Shown here piece by piece: positions 10,279 to 22,223 of a DNA stretch of 64,000 nucleotides. The DNA is from Sanguinoderma infundibulare. Lineage: Eukaryota; Basidiomycota; Agaricomycetes; Polyporales; Polyporaceae. The notes under the pieces were generated by a model. It did no database searches. It saw only the letters and a program-made list of their open reading frames with translations, and was not told where the DNA came from. The stretch is taken from NCBI GenBank assembly GCA_032821775.1, contig JAVLRN010000005.1, forward strand, positions 434,001 to 498,000, written 5' to 3'. The number at the start of each line of letters is the position of its first letter. The stretch's first letter is position 1. The translations under genes and the position numbers were made by a program.

Positions 10279-13219
10279 ATGATCAACGGTGTGTCTCCAT
10301 GGTCCCAGTTGGAGTTGGCGCACTGACAGCATGGCGTTCGATCACCAGAAGCCCTGGAGTCCTTCACGCCTACCCCGGCGAGCATTCCCCCTTCCAGCGT
10401 TAGCTATCGCCTCCGTCTGCCAAATGATACCCCCGTGCATCTCCATGCTTTGGTGCGTGCTTGTCGTCCGCGTTCCAGGAGTCTATCTCTTACCTGTGTT
10501 GGCGCTGGCTCTTCCGACATCCAGAACCCTCTGGCATTTGTTCTACGCTCTGCACAGATCTATCCCGACAAGCTCGCCATTGTACATCCTGACGTGAAGC
10601 ACCCTGTACGATACACTTATGCCATCTGGTACGTCCGCACGTTCTCCCCGCTTCCAAGGACCTCGCAGAACCCCGGTATCCTCAGGGCACAACGCATCCA
10701 GAACTTTGCCTACGGGCTTCTCGAGGCCGGGATCCAACCGGGCGACCGGATTGCCTTCATCGCACCAAATATGTCAGTCCCATCCCCTAACCTTCAATTC
10801 ACTGTGTGCGCCGGCGCTGACCGAATCTGGCTTGCAGACCTGCCATAGCTGGTCTCGCCTTCCCATCCCCCTCGTCCTCCCTGACATCATATTCACTCAG
10901 ATACGCTTTACAGAGGCATACCACGGCGTCCTCGGCGCGCGCGCGATCATTTGCGCCATCAACACCCGGCTCACGCACGGCGAGGTCGCGTACATCCTCG
11001 AGCATTCCGGCTCGAAGCTCGTCTTCGTCGACCACGAGTACGCGCATCTCGTCAAGGGGGCGAAAGCACCGGTCATTGTGGTGAACGACACGGGCCGAGA
11101 GGACGACCCGTACGAACGATTCCTGAGTTCTGGCCGCAAGTTCAGCAACGAGCGCGGCTGGCCGGGGTTAGAGTGGGAGCGAAACGAGGACGCTGCTTGC
11201 GCGCTCAACTACACGTACGTGGCACCGTGCCTTTCGACGGGAGAAAACGGTCTGACAGGTTCATTGTTAGCTCGGGTACCACAGGGCGCGTAAGTGAGGT
11301 TGCAATAGTGGCATAGTGACGTTGACCTACCCATGCCCGATAGCCGAAGGGTGTGCTCACTACGCTTAGAGGTGAGAGGTGGCAGAGACAATGAATGCGA
11401 CGTACTGACCAAAACTAGGTTCGTATCTTGCCGCTGTCGCAAATGCATATGAGACTGGGTATGTTTGCGCGATCCCCAAGGGCGAATGTAGCGCTCATGG
11501 AAGGACTTCAGGATGAACCGCGAGTCCACGTATTTGTGGTGAGTGCGGGCAACGCGCCGTCCATGTCCGAGCGCACATAGAGATACCGAAATTGAACTTT
11601 GTAATCAAGGATCCTGCCCATGTTCCACGCCAGTGGGTGGACGTTCCCATGGGCGATAACCTTTGCCGCTGCCGCACAGGTAGGGTCCTCCACCATGCCC
11701 CTTGCATCGGTACAACGTCGCGCCAATCCCGCTAATGCCACCTCTCCGCACGTTTCACCCCCTGCGTCGCAACCGCGCGGTTTCAAACCCATCGCAAAGA
11801 TCTGCCTGCGATCCGTGTCGTACCCGCACATCTGGCACCACCTCATCCATTCCGGCGTCACCCACTACTGCGGCGCTCCGACCGTGCAGGTGCGTTCTCT
11901 CGTTCTGCGGCGTACACTTCTTTTTTCTGCTCCTGTCCCGCGTGGCGTGGCGTGGCGCGGGGATGGCGCTGAGATCGGGACGTCTTCTCTCTTCCCCTGC
12001 AGATCGGCCTGATCAACGCGCCGCTGGCAAGACGCCTCGAGAAGCAGGTCATCGCGATCATCGCGGGCTCAGCGCCGACCGCGCACCTCATCGGCGAGCT
12101 CGAGAAGAGGAACATCAAGCCCCTGCACGTCTACGGCCTCACGTGAGTCTCCCCCGTCCGGTCAGCCCCGCTCGTCAACACGCAAACTGACCTCGCACTC
12201 CGGGACCGGAATCTGGACCTGAACACCGCAGCGAGGTACGTCACTCGAGCCCTCCGCTCGACCCGGAGCGTCTGAAACTCAACCCTTCTGTTCCTCCATC
12301 ACCGTGACAGACCTACGGCCCGTCCACGCTCTGCTACCACCAACCCGACTGGGCCTCGCTCCCGCTCGACGAGCGCGCGCGCCGCCTCGCGCGCCAGGGC
12401 CTCCCCTTCGCCACCGCCGCGGACGTCCGCGTCGTGTACCCCCCACAGGAGGGCAAGGGCGACGAGGGCGACGAGTCCGCCCCGCTGGTGGACGTGCCGC
12501 GGGACGGGAAGACGATAGGCGAGGTCGTCTTCCGGGGCAACATCGTCATGAAGGAGTACTTTGACGACCCGGGCGCGACCGCCACGGCGTTCCGCGGCGG
12601 GTACTTCAACTCGGGCGACCTGGCGGTCTGGCACCCGGACGGGTACGTCGCGATCATGGACCGCAGCAAGGACATCATCATCTCTGGGGGCGAGGTGCGT
12701 GCACGCCTTCACCGGGCTGCCTGCTGCTGCTTTGGTGGGTTTGGTTTGGTTTGCTGATACGGTGCCTGGACCGTTGCGGGCAGAACGCCTCCAGTCTGGC
12801 GATCGAGCAAGGTAAGCTTGCCTCGCCGAGCTTCGTCGTCTTCTCTCGCTGACGAGCTGCCGTTGGCAGAGCTCGCGTCGCATCCGGACATCCTCGAGGT
12901 CTCCGTCGTCGCGCGCGCACATCCTAAGTGGGGCGAGCGCCCCATGGCCTTCGTCATCCTCCACCCGCAGAAGGCGGACAGGTGGGCGGGGCGCCACGCC
13001 GCGTTCGAGAAGGACCTCAAAGAGCACGCGCGGAAACGCCTCCCGGGCTTCGCTTGTCCCGAGTGGGTTTCCGTCGTGCCTGAGCTTCCGGTGAGGGCCT
13101 TTTGGCACTGGCAGTGGTGCATTGCAAACACCGGATTCAATATTGACGATGGCTTGCAGAAAACGTCGACAGGCAAGATCCAGAAGGTAGAGCTCCGCAA
13201 GGTGGTCGCCAAGCTCTAG
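10279..13219 (+). CDS. AMP-dependent acyl-CoA synthetase/ligase (18 exons)
   Basis: Activates a carboxylic acid, probably a medium-chain fatty acid or similar, to its acyl-CoA through an acyl-adenylate. Exons: 10279-10288, 10349-10452, 10525-10628, 10686-10772, 10838-10851, 10914-11214, 11271-11289, 11344-11371, 11419-11458, 11512-11538, 11610-11679, 11800-11889, 12003-12142, 12232-12235, 12311-12694, 12784-12811, 12870-13090 and 13160-13219. They join in phase to 576 residues, normal for the class. Signature motifs are TSGTTGRPKGV (P-loop), LPMFHASGWTFPW, YGLTETYGP, FNSGDLAVWHPDGY, DRSKDIIISGGE and the catalytic-lysine tail TSTGKIQK. Exons of 14, 19 and 4 nt are required to keep these motifs intact. 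No peroxisomal PTS1 is present (the last residues are VAKL) and no signal peptide is seen. Substrate specificity cannot be told. Confidence 0.93.
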
Positions 13220-13602
13220 ATACATCCTGGCTTGGAAGCGTCGTCATTCGAGTGGTGGGTTATACAGCAGCGGAACATATCTTGGACAACGCAACAGGAC
13301 AAGGACGAGATAAGACAGGGGAGGACGTTTGCGCTACTTGAGTATCGAGTATAGTATCTGGATGGATTGCTAGATGTAATACGATGATGGGTCCGGTCGG
13401 ACATGCTTTTTTGTCCATGCGAACGTTCAACTTCTATGAGCGTGAGTCCTGCTGAGTCACTGAAGATATGCAGATGCAGATGTGGATGCGGAGGTGCAGT
13501 GCAGCATCTCGGGGTAGCTAGTATGCACATGTCAAGATAAATACAGCGAGAGACGAGACGAGAGGTTTCGCGAGGCCCAGGCCATGTCTCGGGAAGAGGC
13601 GA
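13220..13602. other. Convergent 3' spacer
   Basis: It separates the 3' ends of the acyl-CoA ligase (+) and RCC1 (-). Both mRNAs presumably end here. No gene, strong hairpin or repeat is evident. Confidence 0.5.
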
Positions 13603-15420
13603 CTATTGCTGCCCGTCTTCATCGGCACCGTCAGGCGCAGGTGGCTCGTCGACGGGGACAGGGGGCGAAGACTTGTTGCGGAGCAGCGCGAGACAGTGCT
13701 GGCCACCACACGCCGCGTCCACCGCGGCCCACGAGCCACCCTGCTTGCGCACGACGACCGCGGGAGTCTTCTGCTCGTCCAGTTCGTCATCCCCGAGTCC
13801 GAGCTCGCCGACGACCTGCCGCCCCCAAGAGTACAACGCGCCGCCCTTGGTGACGGCGAGGTTGTTGTTCGTCCCGCACGCGATGTGCACCACCGGGTCG
13901 GACGGGTCTGGGAAGGTGAGGAGCGCGGGCTCCGGCAGGCAGTCGTCGTACTTGCGATCCTTGAACGCCTCGTCGTTGTCTGCAAGTCCGAGCCGGCCCT
14001 CCGCGGACAACCCGCACGCATACACACGCCCGTCGGATGTGAGGAAAAGCGTGTGGAGGTCCCCGCCGGCGATCTGGACGACGGTGGCGCCCCCGAGTTC
14101 GTCCTTGCTAAGACCAATAACGCGTTTGGGCGTGTGCACCTCGCGGTCGATGCTCGCGTCGGCAAGCCCAGTGCCAGTCTGGCCCTTGGAGTTGACTCCC
14201 CAGCCCCAGGTGTTGCCGTCCTCGTCAACGGCGAAGGAGTGGTTGTTGCCCGCGCCGACGACGACGGCCTTGCGCGAGCGCGTGCCGAGCACGATCTTCT
14301 CTGGGGTAGTCCCTGCGATCTTGCGGCGCTCGATAACACGGCGGCCGAGCTGGCCTTCTTCGCCAGTACCGAGCGTGTAGATGTACCCCTGGGAGGTCAG
14401 CAGGATGAGGTGGTTGTTGCCTGCTGCGGCAGACACCCACCCGTCGTCCTTGAGGTCAAGGACGGGAACGGGTTTGTATTGCTTTTTGGAGTGGCTGGAG
14501 AAGCCGACGAGACCTTGGTTACCCTAATGAGCAAAGGCACGTTAGCTTCAGGAGCCTGCAGAGTGAAAGGGGGTGAATGTATGCGCACCGAAAAGGCGCC
14601 CCAAGCACGGAGCTCGCCCTTGTCGCCAATTGCGGCAGAGAAACTGTCTCCAGCGACGATCTTGACGGCATGGAACTCTTCTTCAACGAGGCTGTGGATA
14701 GGGACGGGTTTCCAGACAGGTTCTTTGGTCTTGTCGTCGACCTCGATGGCAACGCGGTCGTCTTTGGGATCTGGGATCATGGTGGTGACGCGACCGAGGG
14801 CACCATTGTCGTTCGTTCCGCACGACCAAATCTGCGCACATCATGCATTCAGCGGATAGGCAGTCGCAAACGTGTGGGTAGTTACGAACCGTGCCCTTTT
14901 CGTCCACAAACAGCGTGTGGAGGCCACCAGCGGCGATGGACTCCAAGCCCGCCTCATCACCGCCGAAGGTGCCCTCGTCGATGTGACCGGCCACGAAAGC
15001 ATTTTTCCGGGGCTTGTTGATCTCCAGATTGTAGTCCATGGCGAGCTGGCTCATCTCGCCAGAGCCCCATGTGAACAAATGGAGGGCAGGCCGGAAGTGC
15101 TGTGGCTTGTGGGGGACGGCATTGATGGTCTGGGGGACCTTGCGGACGCGGGGCGCGGCGGGAGCTTTGCCCTTCTTCTCTGCCTTAGCCTTGGGCTTCA
15201 CTGCAGCGGCCGCCTTCACCTTTGTGGCAGCGGCCTTACTTGGAACCTTGCCGTTGGGGGCGGCGTCGACTTGGGGCTTCTCAGCGTTGGTGGGTGCAGC
15301 ACGGAGGACACGCTTCGCAGGGGCCTTCTCCACGTCGGGGGAGGCGGCGCGTTTTGTGGCGCGCGACCGCGACTCTGGGGCGGCGGTGGTGCTCTGTGCG
15401 CGGGTGCGTCTGGGGGGCAT
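13603..15420 (-). CDS. RCC1: RCC1-type Ran guanine nucleotide exchange factor
   Basis: Chromatin-bound exchange factor that loads GTP on Ran for nuclear transport and spindle assembly (yeast Srm1/Prp20, fission yeast Pim1). Exons 15420-14890, 14831-14589 and 14523-13603 give 564 residues. The first 105 residues are Lys/Ala/Pro-rich (MPPRRTRAQS, AKRVLRAAP, AEKKGKAPAAPRVRKVP), fitting a nuclear-localisation and DNA-binding tail. The rest is a seven-bladed RCC1 propeller, seen from repeated units such as HLFTWGSGEMSQLAM, IWSCGTNDNGALGR, LRAWGAF, IYTLGTGEEGQLGR, TWGWGVNSKGQTG, VYACGLSAEGRLGL and LYSWGRQVVGELGLG. Each is followed by the usual hydrophobic and Gly-rich strand (AAGGLHTLFVDE, AGGDLHTLFL, ACGGQHCLAL). 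The ATG at 15420 was chosen because the frame upstream runs into the promoter shared with the divergent kinase gene. Confidence 0.93.
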
Positions 15421-15795
15421 GGTGGGGGATTGGGAGAGAGACGGGAGACGCGGCGGTTCGAGTCTGGGTGAGATTATGAACGCTCTCGCGTTTGACATCC
15501 GCTTTGGCTCGGCTCCCGGTCCACGCGCGCTTCCCACAAAGTTGAACGAAAACGCGTGACGTGATCGGAGACGCGCCACTGAGCACTGCACGTGCATATC
15601 ACGTGAGGGTGGCTCTTGTTTGGCTGTATTTAGCCTCCCGAACATAGCTGCCAAACTGCGCCAAACAGCCCGACGCTGAGGACGACGACGACCACGACGA
15701 CGGCACCATCGACAACGCCCCCTGCACTCTGTCTCTGCACTATCCACATCCACTGGCGCCGCCGGAAGGGCCAAGACTCTCCCGGAACTTCTGGT
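15421..15795. promoter_or_regulatory. Bidirectional promoter, RCC1 / SAP-kinase gene
   Basis: These 375 nt separate two divergent start codons (15420 on minus, 15796 on plus), so both promoters must lie here or overlap the gene starts. The plus-strand side is pyrimidine-rich just before 15796. No clear TATA box was found. A minus-strand frame crosses the region but lacks a family signature beyond RCC1. Confidence 0.5.
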
Positions 15796-18700
15796 ATGGC
15801 CCAAAGACGTTCCAACCATCGCTCAGCTTCCCTACAAGACTCCACTATCCGTAGCCGACGCAAACTCCAGGCCCGACACGCGACTGCTGCACGCCGACGC
15901 GTCTTTGACTACACAAACTCATACATCGAATCCACCCCCACTTCTCACGCGTCAGGCAGCTCACCTCCACTCTCTCCCCGCCGAGTTCTCGTCCCCGTCC
16001 ATTTCAACCTCCGTCGTCTCCCCTCTCGCATTCTTTCCCAACCAAAGGACGATATGCGCGATGCGGCCAACGGCTACGACGTGTCCATCGGCATGAAGCG
16101 CAAACGCGTCGTGAGCGGCAGTGAGAACACGTCCAGTTCAAGAGGCGCCCGTTCCACCAAACGCGCTAAGCGGCGCAAGGCTTCCCCCGATTCGAGCGAC
16201 GACGAGCCCCCAAGTGGGATGGATGTTGACGAGGACCAGATCTGGGATGGTTCGGACATTTCTGAGGACGAAGAAGCCTTGGATTCCTGTACGCGTGCTT
16301 CATTTCTTCTGTTCCACGCGCATTGTTCACCCTGCGCCGTAGCCGATAACTATCTCATAAACGAGGCACCCCCACGCCGTCTGCTCCGTCTCCGCAAGGA
16401 CGAACTTGTAGAGCTATACGCCGCTGCCGGTCTCACAGACGATGCCGAGCTCCTGACAAAGCCCGAGATCATCGACTGTATCGTATCCGCTCGTGATGAT
16501 GTGGCTGACCTCCCTCCTTCATCACCTGGCGTCGCAAGTGGCTCAAGCGACTACTCATCCGATGGCGGCAATGTCGCCGGTGGGGAAGAAACGGATTTTG
16601 GTCACCGTTTCCGCAATGGCATTCGCAGGAGGGCAACAGTCCACGACCTCGGTCGTGGTCCGCGCAAGTACCCCACAGACCGGAGCCTGTCCTTGAGCCA
16701 CATCGAGCGATCGTCAGCGGAACTCTCGCCGACAACCGGCAAGCGCAAACGTGGGCTTCTTGACATGGCCGCCACACAGCCTGTCATGGGCGTCTCTACC
16801 CGGAGGTCAGTTCGCCTGCTCTCTTACTGTGTGCGTTCACCGTATCCATGCCTCGTCATGTCCAGACGAGGAAACAGCAACGCCAGCTCAAGTAGGTCGT
16901 CTCCGACCTCGTCAACAATGTCTTCTGCGCTTCCTTCCCCTCCCGCCACTCGCCTTCGCACGCGCAAAGCTTCAGGCGAAATCGACCCACGGCCAAGTTC
17001 CTCGGGCACCAGCAAGAGCAAGTCCAAGGCGAAGCACGTCGGCTTCAGTGACGAGGTCGAGATCACCCGGTTACCCTCGCCACCCGAACCGGAGGAGAGC
17101 GACTTGACAGATCTCACGGAAGTCGAAAACTCGATCAACAAGCTCAAGCCCAGTCCCCGCCGCCTCCGAAGCAAAGGGTCTGTCAGCCGCCTCGCGCACG
17201 ACAAGTCACGACCCGATGATGTGCCGGAAAGCAACCGACGGGTCACGCCGATGCGTAAAGCCAAGGGCAAAGTCGGCAACTTGAACGAAAGCACGGACGA
17301 GGAGTTGGAAGAGGACGAGCTGGCGTCTGACGGCCAGGAGGGTGAGGAAGTCGATGAGCTGCAGGATCTTCCATCACCCAACGCCACGCCCAAGCCCAAG
17401 GCCGTTCCCGTTGGTCGGCGTACACCCGTGAGAACCCGACTACGGGCGCGTCATTTGCAGACGCACACGCCTCCCAGCGATGGGGATGACGAGGATAGTG
17501 AGGAGGAAGGCACGGTGGTGGCAGGTGAGGAGGGTGACGATGAGGGCAGCGATGAATGTCCGGACGAAGAGATGGACGCCGTCGAGCCAAGGCGGCTACG
17601 AAACGGGAAGATTGTTGCTGATGAGGATGTCGAGGAGGACATTGGTGAGGAAGACGAGGAGGAGGAAGAAGACGAGGGGGAGGAAGACGAGGAGGTAGAG
17701 GACAGTGAGTCAATCGCATCAACGGTCGATGAGGCCGATGTCGACGCGGAGGGCGAAGAGGATGAGGCGATGGATGATGATGATGATGGTGCGTTTGTTC
17801 CACACTTCGTCATCCCAGCCCTACTGACCGTCTTCCAGTCGACCTCACTGTGGCCACTGCGAAGACCCTTGTGCGTCTACGCAGGGACGACCTCGTACGG
17901 CTGTGCGAGACTCGCGATATCGACTCGACCGGCACAAAGCCCCAGCTCGCTGAGGCGCTCCTTCAGTGGCGAGATCGACACTGTAGCGAAGCTACAACAT
18001 CTGCACCGTCGTCCACCGGTACAGCACGTCCACCCTCCACTGCCCGTGCCCCGCGACGTCGCAAGACGCGCTCACAATCCGGGTCTGGCAGCCTCACGCC
18101 TCCCGTACTCCTGCGCTCACACCATGTGCACATGGACGAGCCTCGCACGCCGCCGTTCTCCACCAAGACCAGGGATAAGGATGGAGAGGGCGAGCTCGAG
18201 CTCGACCTGGAGAGTCTCGGGTTGGAAGACCGCGAGATCCCTCCAGAGAAGCTGACGAAGCTCGAGAAGATCGGCAGTGGTGGATTCAAGGACGTGTTTA
18301 TTGGCAGGTTCAAGGGCCGGCGCGTCGCCATCGCCGAATTTCGTGGGCAACTGAGTCAGAGTGCGTCGTATCTGCAGGTATTCTTTGGCTGGTGTGTTCA
18401 TGCGTGGTGTGTGCAGTGGACATCAAGGAGTTGAAGCTTCTTGGGGATTTCGATCATCCCAACATCGTTCGCTTCGTACGTGTCTATCTGTCTTTCCCGT
18501 TTTGTGTTGCTGACTTGTGGTTTCAGCTTGGTGTGAGCATACCTGAGAACACCCGCGAGACGCCGGTCATGATCGTCAGCGAGCTGTGCTCAAACGGTGA
18601 CCTCTTCGACTTTATCCGGAACGTTAACCCTCCTTCCTTATATCGTGTGGTACGTATTGGATCATCATGTGCATGGCGCCGTCGTTTCTGACGTCTTGGG

Positions 18701-19271
18701 CAGCTGAGCATCATGCTCGACATTACGAAGGGTCTAGAGTATCTCCACCTTCGCAAACCGTCGGTCATCCACCGTGACTGCAAGTCATCAAACATCCTCA
18801 TCACATCCAAAGGCGTTGCAAAGATCACCGACTTTGGTCTTGCTAAGGTGAAGCAGTCCACACGCTCGATGGTGCGCTCGTTGGTCGGTACTGTCAACTG
18901 GCAGGCGCCCGAGTTGTGGCACCCGGCACCGAAGTACAACCACAAGGTGGACGTGTTCTCGTGCGCCATGGTCTTCTGGGAGATCCTGCAGTGGCATGTC
19001 CGCGATAAGAAGTTTCCCTGGGAAGGCATGAACGAGCATGCGATCTACGATGCGGTCGGTGCCAAGAAGCTGAGGTGCGTCCTCCGCAGACTTGCCCTTG
19101 TAACATCGGGCTCATTGGCGGTCTAGGCCTTCTGTCTCTGGCCTCCGCAAGCAGTGGTGCTCCGAGATCGTCGACCTGATTGAGCGCATGTGGGCGCAGG
19201 ATCCTGGGGATCGCCCCACCATGTCCGAGGTCGTCGATGAAGTCGAACACATTAAATCCATATACCGGTAG
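15796..19271 (+). CDS. SAP-like motif protein kinase (TKL-like) with acidic linker
   Basis: Exons 15796-16288, 16343-16805, 16866-17788, 17839-18360, 18417-18475, 18527-18649, 18704-19074 and 19127-19271 give about 1032 residues. Order: a basic Ser-rich N-terminus with a KRAKRRK nuclear-localisation-like signal; a SAP-like helix pair around residues 176-215 (LLRLRKDELVELYAAAGL); a long disordered, very acidic stretch (about 520-625); a second SAP-like motif around 634-668 (LVRLRRDDLVRLCETRDID, TKPQLAEALLQW); then a kinase domain from about 765 to the end. Kinase motifs seen are IGSGGFKDVFIG, HRDCKSSNILI, DFGLAKV, the APELW activation-segment end, and DRPTMSEVVDEV. The beta-3 position usually occupied by lysine reads VAIAEF. 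The SAP motifs suggest nuclear or chromatin association, which is inference. The first two introns are multiples of three without stops. Confidence 0.88.
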
Positions 19272-19978
19272 CCTCAGTGCATTCGTCCTCGCAAAACACC
19301 CAGCAAGCATCGCATTTTCACCCGTTGTCGTCGTCGCATACAGCATGCACCATGCTCAGGACCCAAGCACCAAGTACCCTACTCACACCCGCACTATTAC
19401 TACTACCATGCACTCGCTGGCACCGCACCTACCACACGCAACTGGGACTTCGATATGACTCTACACCTTACTGCCGCCCGCCCCGGCCCTGCTCGTTTTG
19501 CCGATGCTTTTTACACCTCTGTATATCGATGTATATCTCGAGCGGGGGCGCCGGGCGAGGGTCGTCGACGCCTGTTGCCGTTCTCCCATTTGCTTTGTAC
19601 TTAGGAGTTTACACGTCGTTGACCGAGCGTTCGTTCTCTGGTCTTTTTGTATAGCATTATGACTGTTTTCGTCGTGTCTTCGGTCCATTCATCCCGCTCA
19701 AGGTCGCCCATACGTCTACTACAATCCGCAACTAGGTCTCGAACTATAAACCCATCGGTCATCATTGTATCTTAGTCACCCACCCCTTGCAATACATCAT
19801 GTTACCCATGTTCGGTGTACAGGTGTCGTAGGATGCGAAGTGATCTTCTGTCGCCTTGCGGTTTGTTGTCAGACTGGGAGCTCAAGATCGTAGAGTACAC
19901 ACGGCGAAATAAGCTACAGTTAAAAACTACAGATGGAACATAGCAATTCACAGCGAGCTCACAACAAGTTGCAGTCGT
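19272..19978. other. Convergent 3' spacer
   Basis: It lies between the kinase stop (19271, +) and the F-box gene stop (19979, -). The sequence is AT-richer than the flanking exons and contains only short frames. Both 3' untranslated regions are expected here; no RNA gene or repeat was recognised. Confidence 0.5.
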
Positions 19979-21691
19979 TCAAACAAATGTAGACAGACGT
20001 TCCTCCCAGCGCGGCGCGTCAAAGTCCGCCTTGTACATGTATTCCCGCACTTTCAGCCCAACGTCGGTGGGGACGGCCTCTATGGTCCTCACCTCCCTCA
20101 TGTAGTCCTCCTCGTCCCGCTCGACCCGCCACCAGCGCGAGCCGAGGAGCTCCTCGTTCCAGACCGGGTCGTCGTCGCGCATCGAGCGGCCGTCGGTGAA
20201 GGAGATGCCGACGAAGCGCAGCGTGCGGTTGGCCTGCGCGAGCTCGCGCGCCATGGCGGCCACCTCGGCCGCGTGGTCCTCGGGCTGGTAGTAGGCGCGC
20301 ATGCAGAGGAAGAGGGCGGAGAGGGCGGGGAAGCGGGAGAGGTGCATCATGACGTAGATCTGCGCAGACGGCCCCCGTGAACATGAACATCAGGGTAGAG
20401 ACGGAGAGAGGGAGGGAGATAGGGGAAGAGGAGGGGAAGAGGAGGGGAAGGGGGTACGTACCTTGCGGTGTCCGGAGAGCTCGAGGATGCGGATGTCGAG
20501 GAAGCGCAGGTGGCTCGCGATCACGGGCAGGCGGACCCAGAAGACGTTGTCGGTGTCGATCCGGTAGGCGACGGACAGGATCTGGGGCTTCGTCTGGGCG
20601 ACGGTGTCGAGCGCCTCCTGGGCGTACCCGCCCGGGAGGAAGTCAAAGTCGAGCCAGCGCACGCGGCAGGCGAGCGGCCAGATCGCGCAGTCGACGACGT
20701 CGATGTGCGCCTCGGCGAGCGTGTGCTCCCAGCAGCCCGGCGGCGGGTCCGAGTTGGACGCGGACGCGGACAAGGGCTGGTCGGAGACGAAGAAGGAGCG
20801 GGAGAGGCGGTCGGTGCGGAAGGTGAGCTTCTGGACGTTGGGAAACATGCGGGCGGCGAGGGGCATTGGGAGGAAGGTGCTGTGGAAGGAGAGCGTGAGG
20901 AGGGAGGGCACGACGGGCATCGTGGCGGGCGTGAAGGGCGCGACGTCGTCGGGGCTGAGGTACGTCATGACGGTGTGCGCGGCGGCATCATCTGGGAGTG
21001 AGGGAAACGGGAAGAGGAGGCGGTTCATGACCTTGGATATGGTCAGCGTCTCGAGGTGCTGATATTGGGCGAGAGGCGCGAAGAGGTCGTTCCAAGGCAG
21101 CTTCGGGATGAAGGTGAGGTCGACGGCTAGTTCCCGGAGGTACGGGGACTCGAGGCTCGACATGATCTTCACCGCGTCTGTTCCGCCGTAGTGCATGTGC
21201 AAAACTCGGAGATTGGGGCGGGAAGTAAGGGCGTCGACTAAACGGCCGTCGGAAGCGCGAATCATGTCTTCGATGGCCCCACAGCTGAAAAGCTGCAAGT
21301 TCTTGGCCTTCTCGACTATCTCGGTGAGCGCGTTCGCGGGTCCGCGGGCGTGACGGTCGATTTCCCATGTCACGGCCTTTGTGAGGGTCAGACATTTGAG
21401 CGTGTTCTGGCGTAGCTCCGAAGCGGACAAGTGGTGGCGGAACTTTTCGATCTGCGCCGTGGTGCGGTCGAGCACCACGGTGTGGAGTGCGGGGTCGGTG
21501 GGGATCGTGTATGCGGCTCTGCATGTGAGCGAGAAGGCGATGGCGTTCCTGGGAGAAAGGTAGGATATGACGATGGCGAGAACATCGACGTTCAAGCCGA
21601 GCAATGTCAGATTCCGTCGAGGGGACGGCATAGGGCTGTGTGATAAAGGTATTGACATGAGTACAATGAAACGATGGAGATATAGAGGCAT
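19979..21691 (-). CDS. F-box domain protein
   Basis: Two exons, 21691-20462 and 20359-19979, give 536 residues from the first Met. A second Met at 21631 (MPSPRRNLTLLGLNVD) is equally likely and puts the F-box almost at the N-terminus. The F-box is seen as LNVDVLAIVISYLSPRNAIAFSLTCRAAY. It is followed by irregular leucine-rich segments (LRVLHMHYGG, LRELAVDLTFI, HLETLTISKV, LLTLSFHS, VQKLTFRTD). Such proteins act as substrate receptors of SCF ubiquitin ligases; the target is unknown, and large F-box families of this type are common in Agaricomycetes. The single 102-nt intron is exactly in phase before IYVMMHLSRFPAL. The gene is divergent from the MDR reductase at 22224. Confidence 0.85.
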
Positions 21692-22223
21692 CTTGGGCTC
21701 ACTCTGGTGCTGATGGATACCTATCGTGAGAAGCCAATAAAGTTAACGCTAGCGACGCCAGACGGGACCGAAGGTCATTCAGAGGACGATGGCCACGGCT
21801 GGCAGGGTATGTGGCTCACCAAAGGTGTAAAGGCGTGCTACTGTACTGCTACATGGCCTACGTGGCTCGCTGACCAGCAGTGTGGGAGATTGGGAAAAGG
21901 GTCATTGTGGTGAACGGCACACAGGGAGACACACACCCAAGGGGCAACATGTGGCTGTGCCCGGTATGTGTTTCCCGTCATTCCGCGCCAGTGGCTCCTC
22001 CACAACTCCTATATTTCAACATCCGTTGGTACCCTGAACCTTCGAGAACTGCAACTCACGAAAACAACTGAAAACATTGTCGTCATGAATGACTCGTGCG
22101 CAGCGGCTTTACAGGTAACCTTACAATGGCAATGGCATACCGTCCTCGAACGACACCCAGTCAACCCATTCCTATTCTCCTCTTTACCGCGATTCACCTT
22201 GCCATATCCCTTCAGCAGGAAAC
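21692..22223. promoter_or_regulatory. Divergent intergenic region, F-box gene / MDR reductase
   Basis: About 530 nt lie between oppositely oriented start codons. It must carry both promoters. No textbook TATA box or named factor site stands out, and the short frames present have no coding signature. Confidence 0.35.

Noticed and set aside
13606..14859. 417-codon plus-strand frame opposite RCC1
   Set aside because: Antisense shadow; the RCC1 repeats on the minus strand explain the openness.
17451..17813. Minus-strand serine-rich frame (120 codons)
   Set aside because: It is the complement of the Asp/Glu-rich linker of the kinase gene; low complexity explains the open frame.
15796..18255. 819-codon uninterrupted frame as a complete protein
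   Set aside because: It reads through two 3n introns and then into a third; the kinase domain continues in another frame after 17839. The spliced model is preferred.
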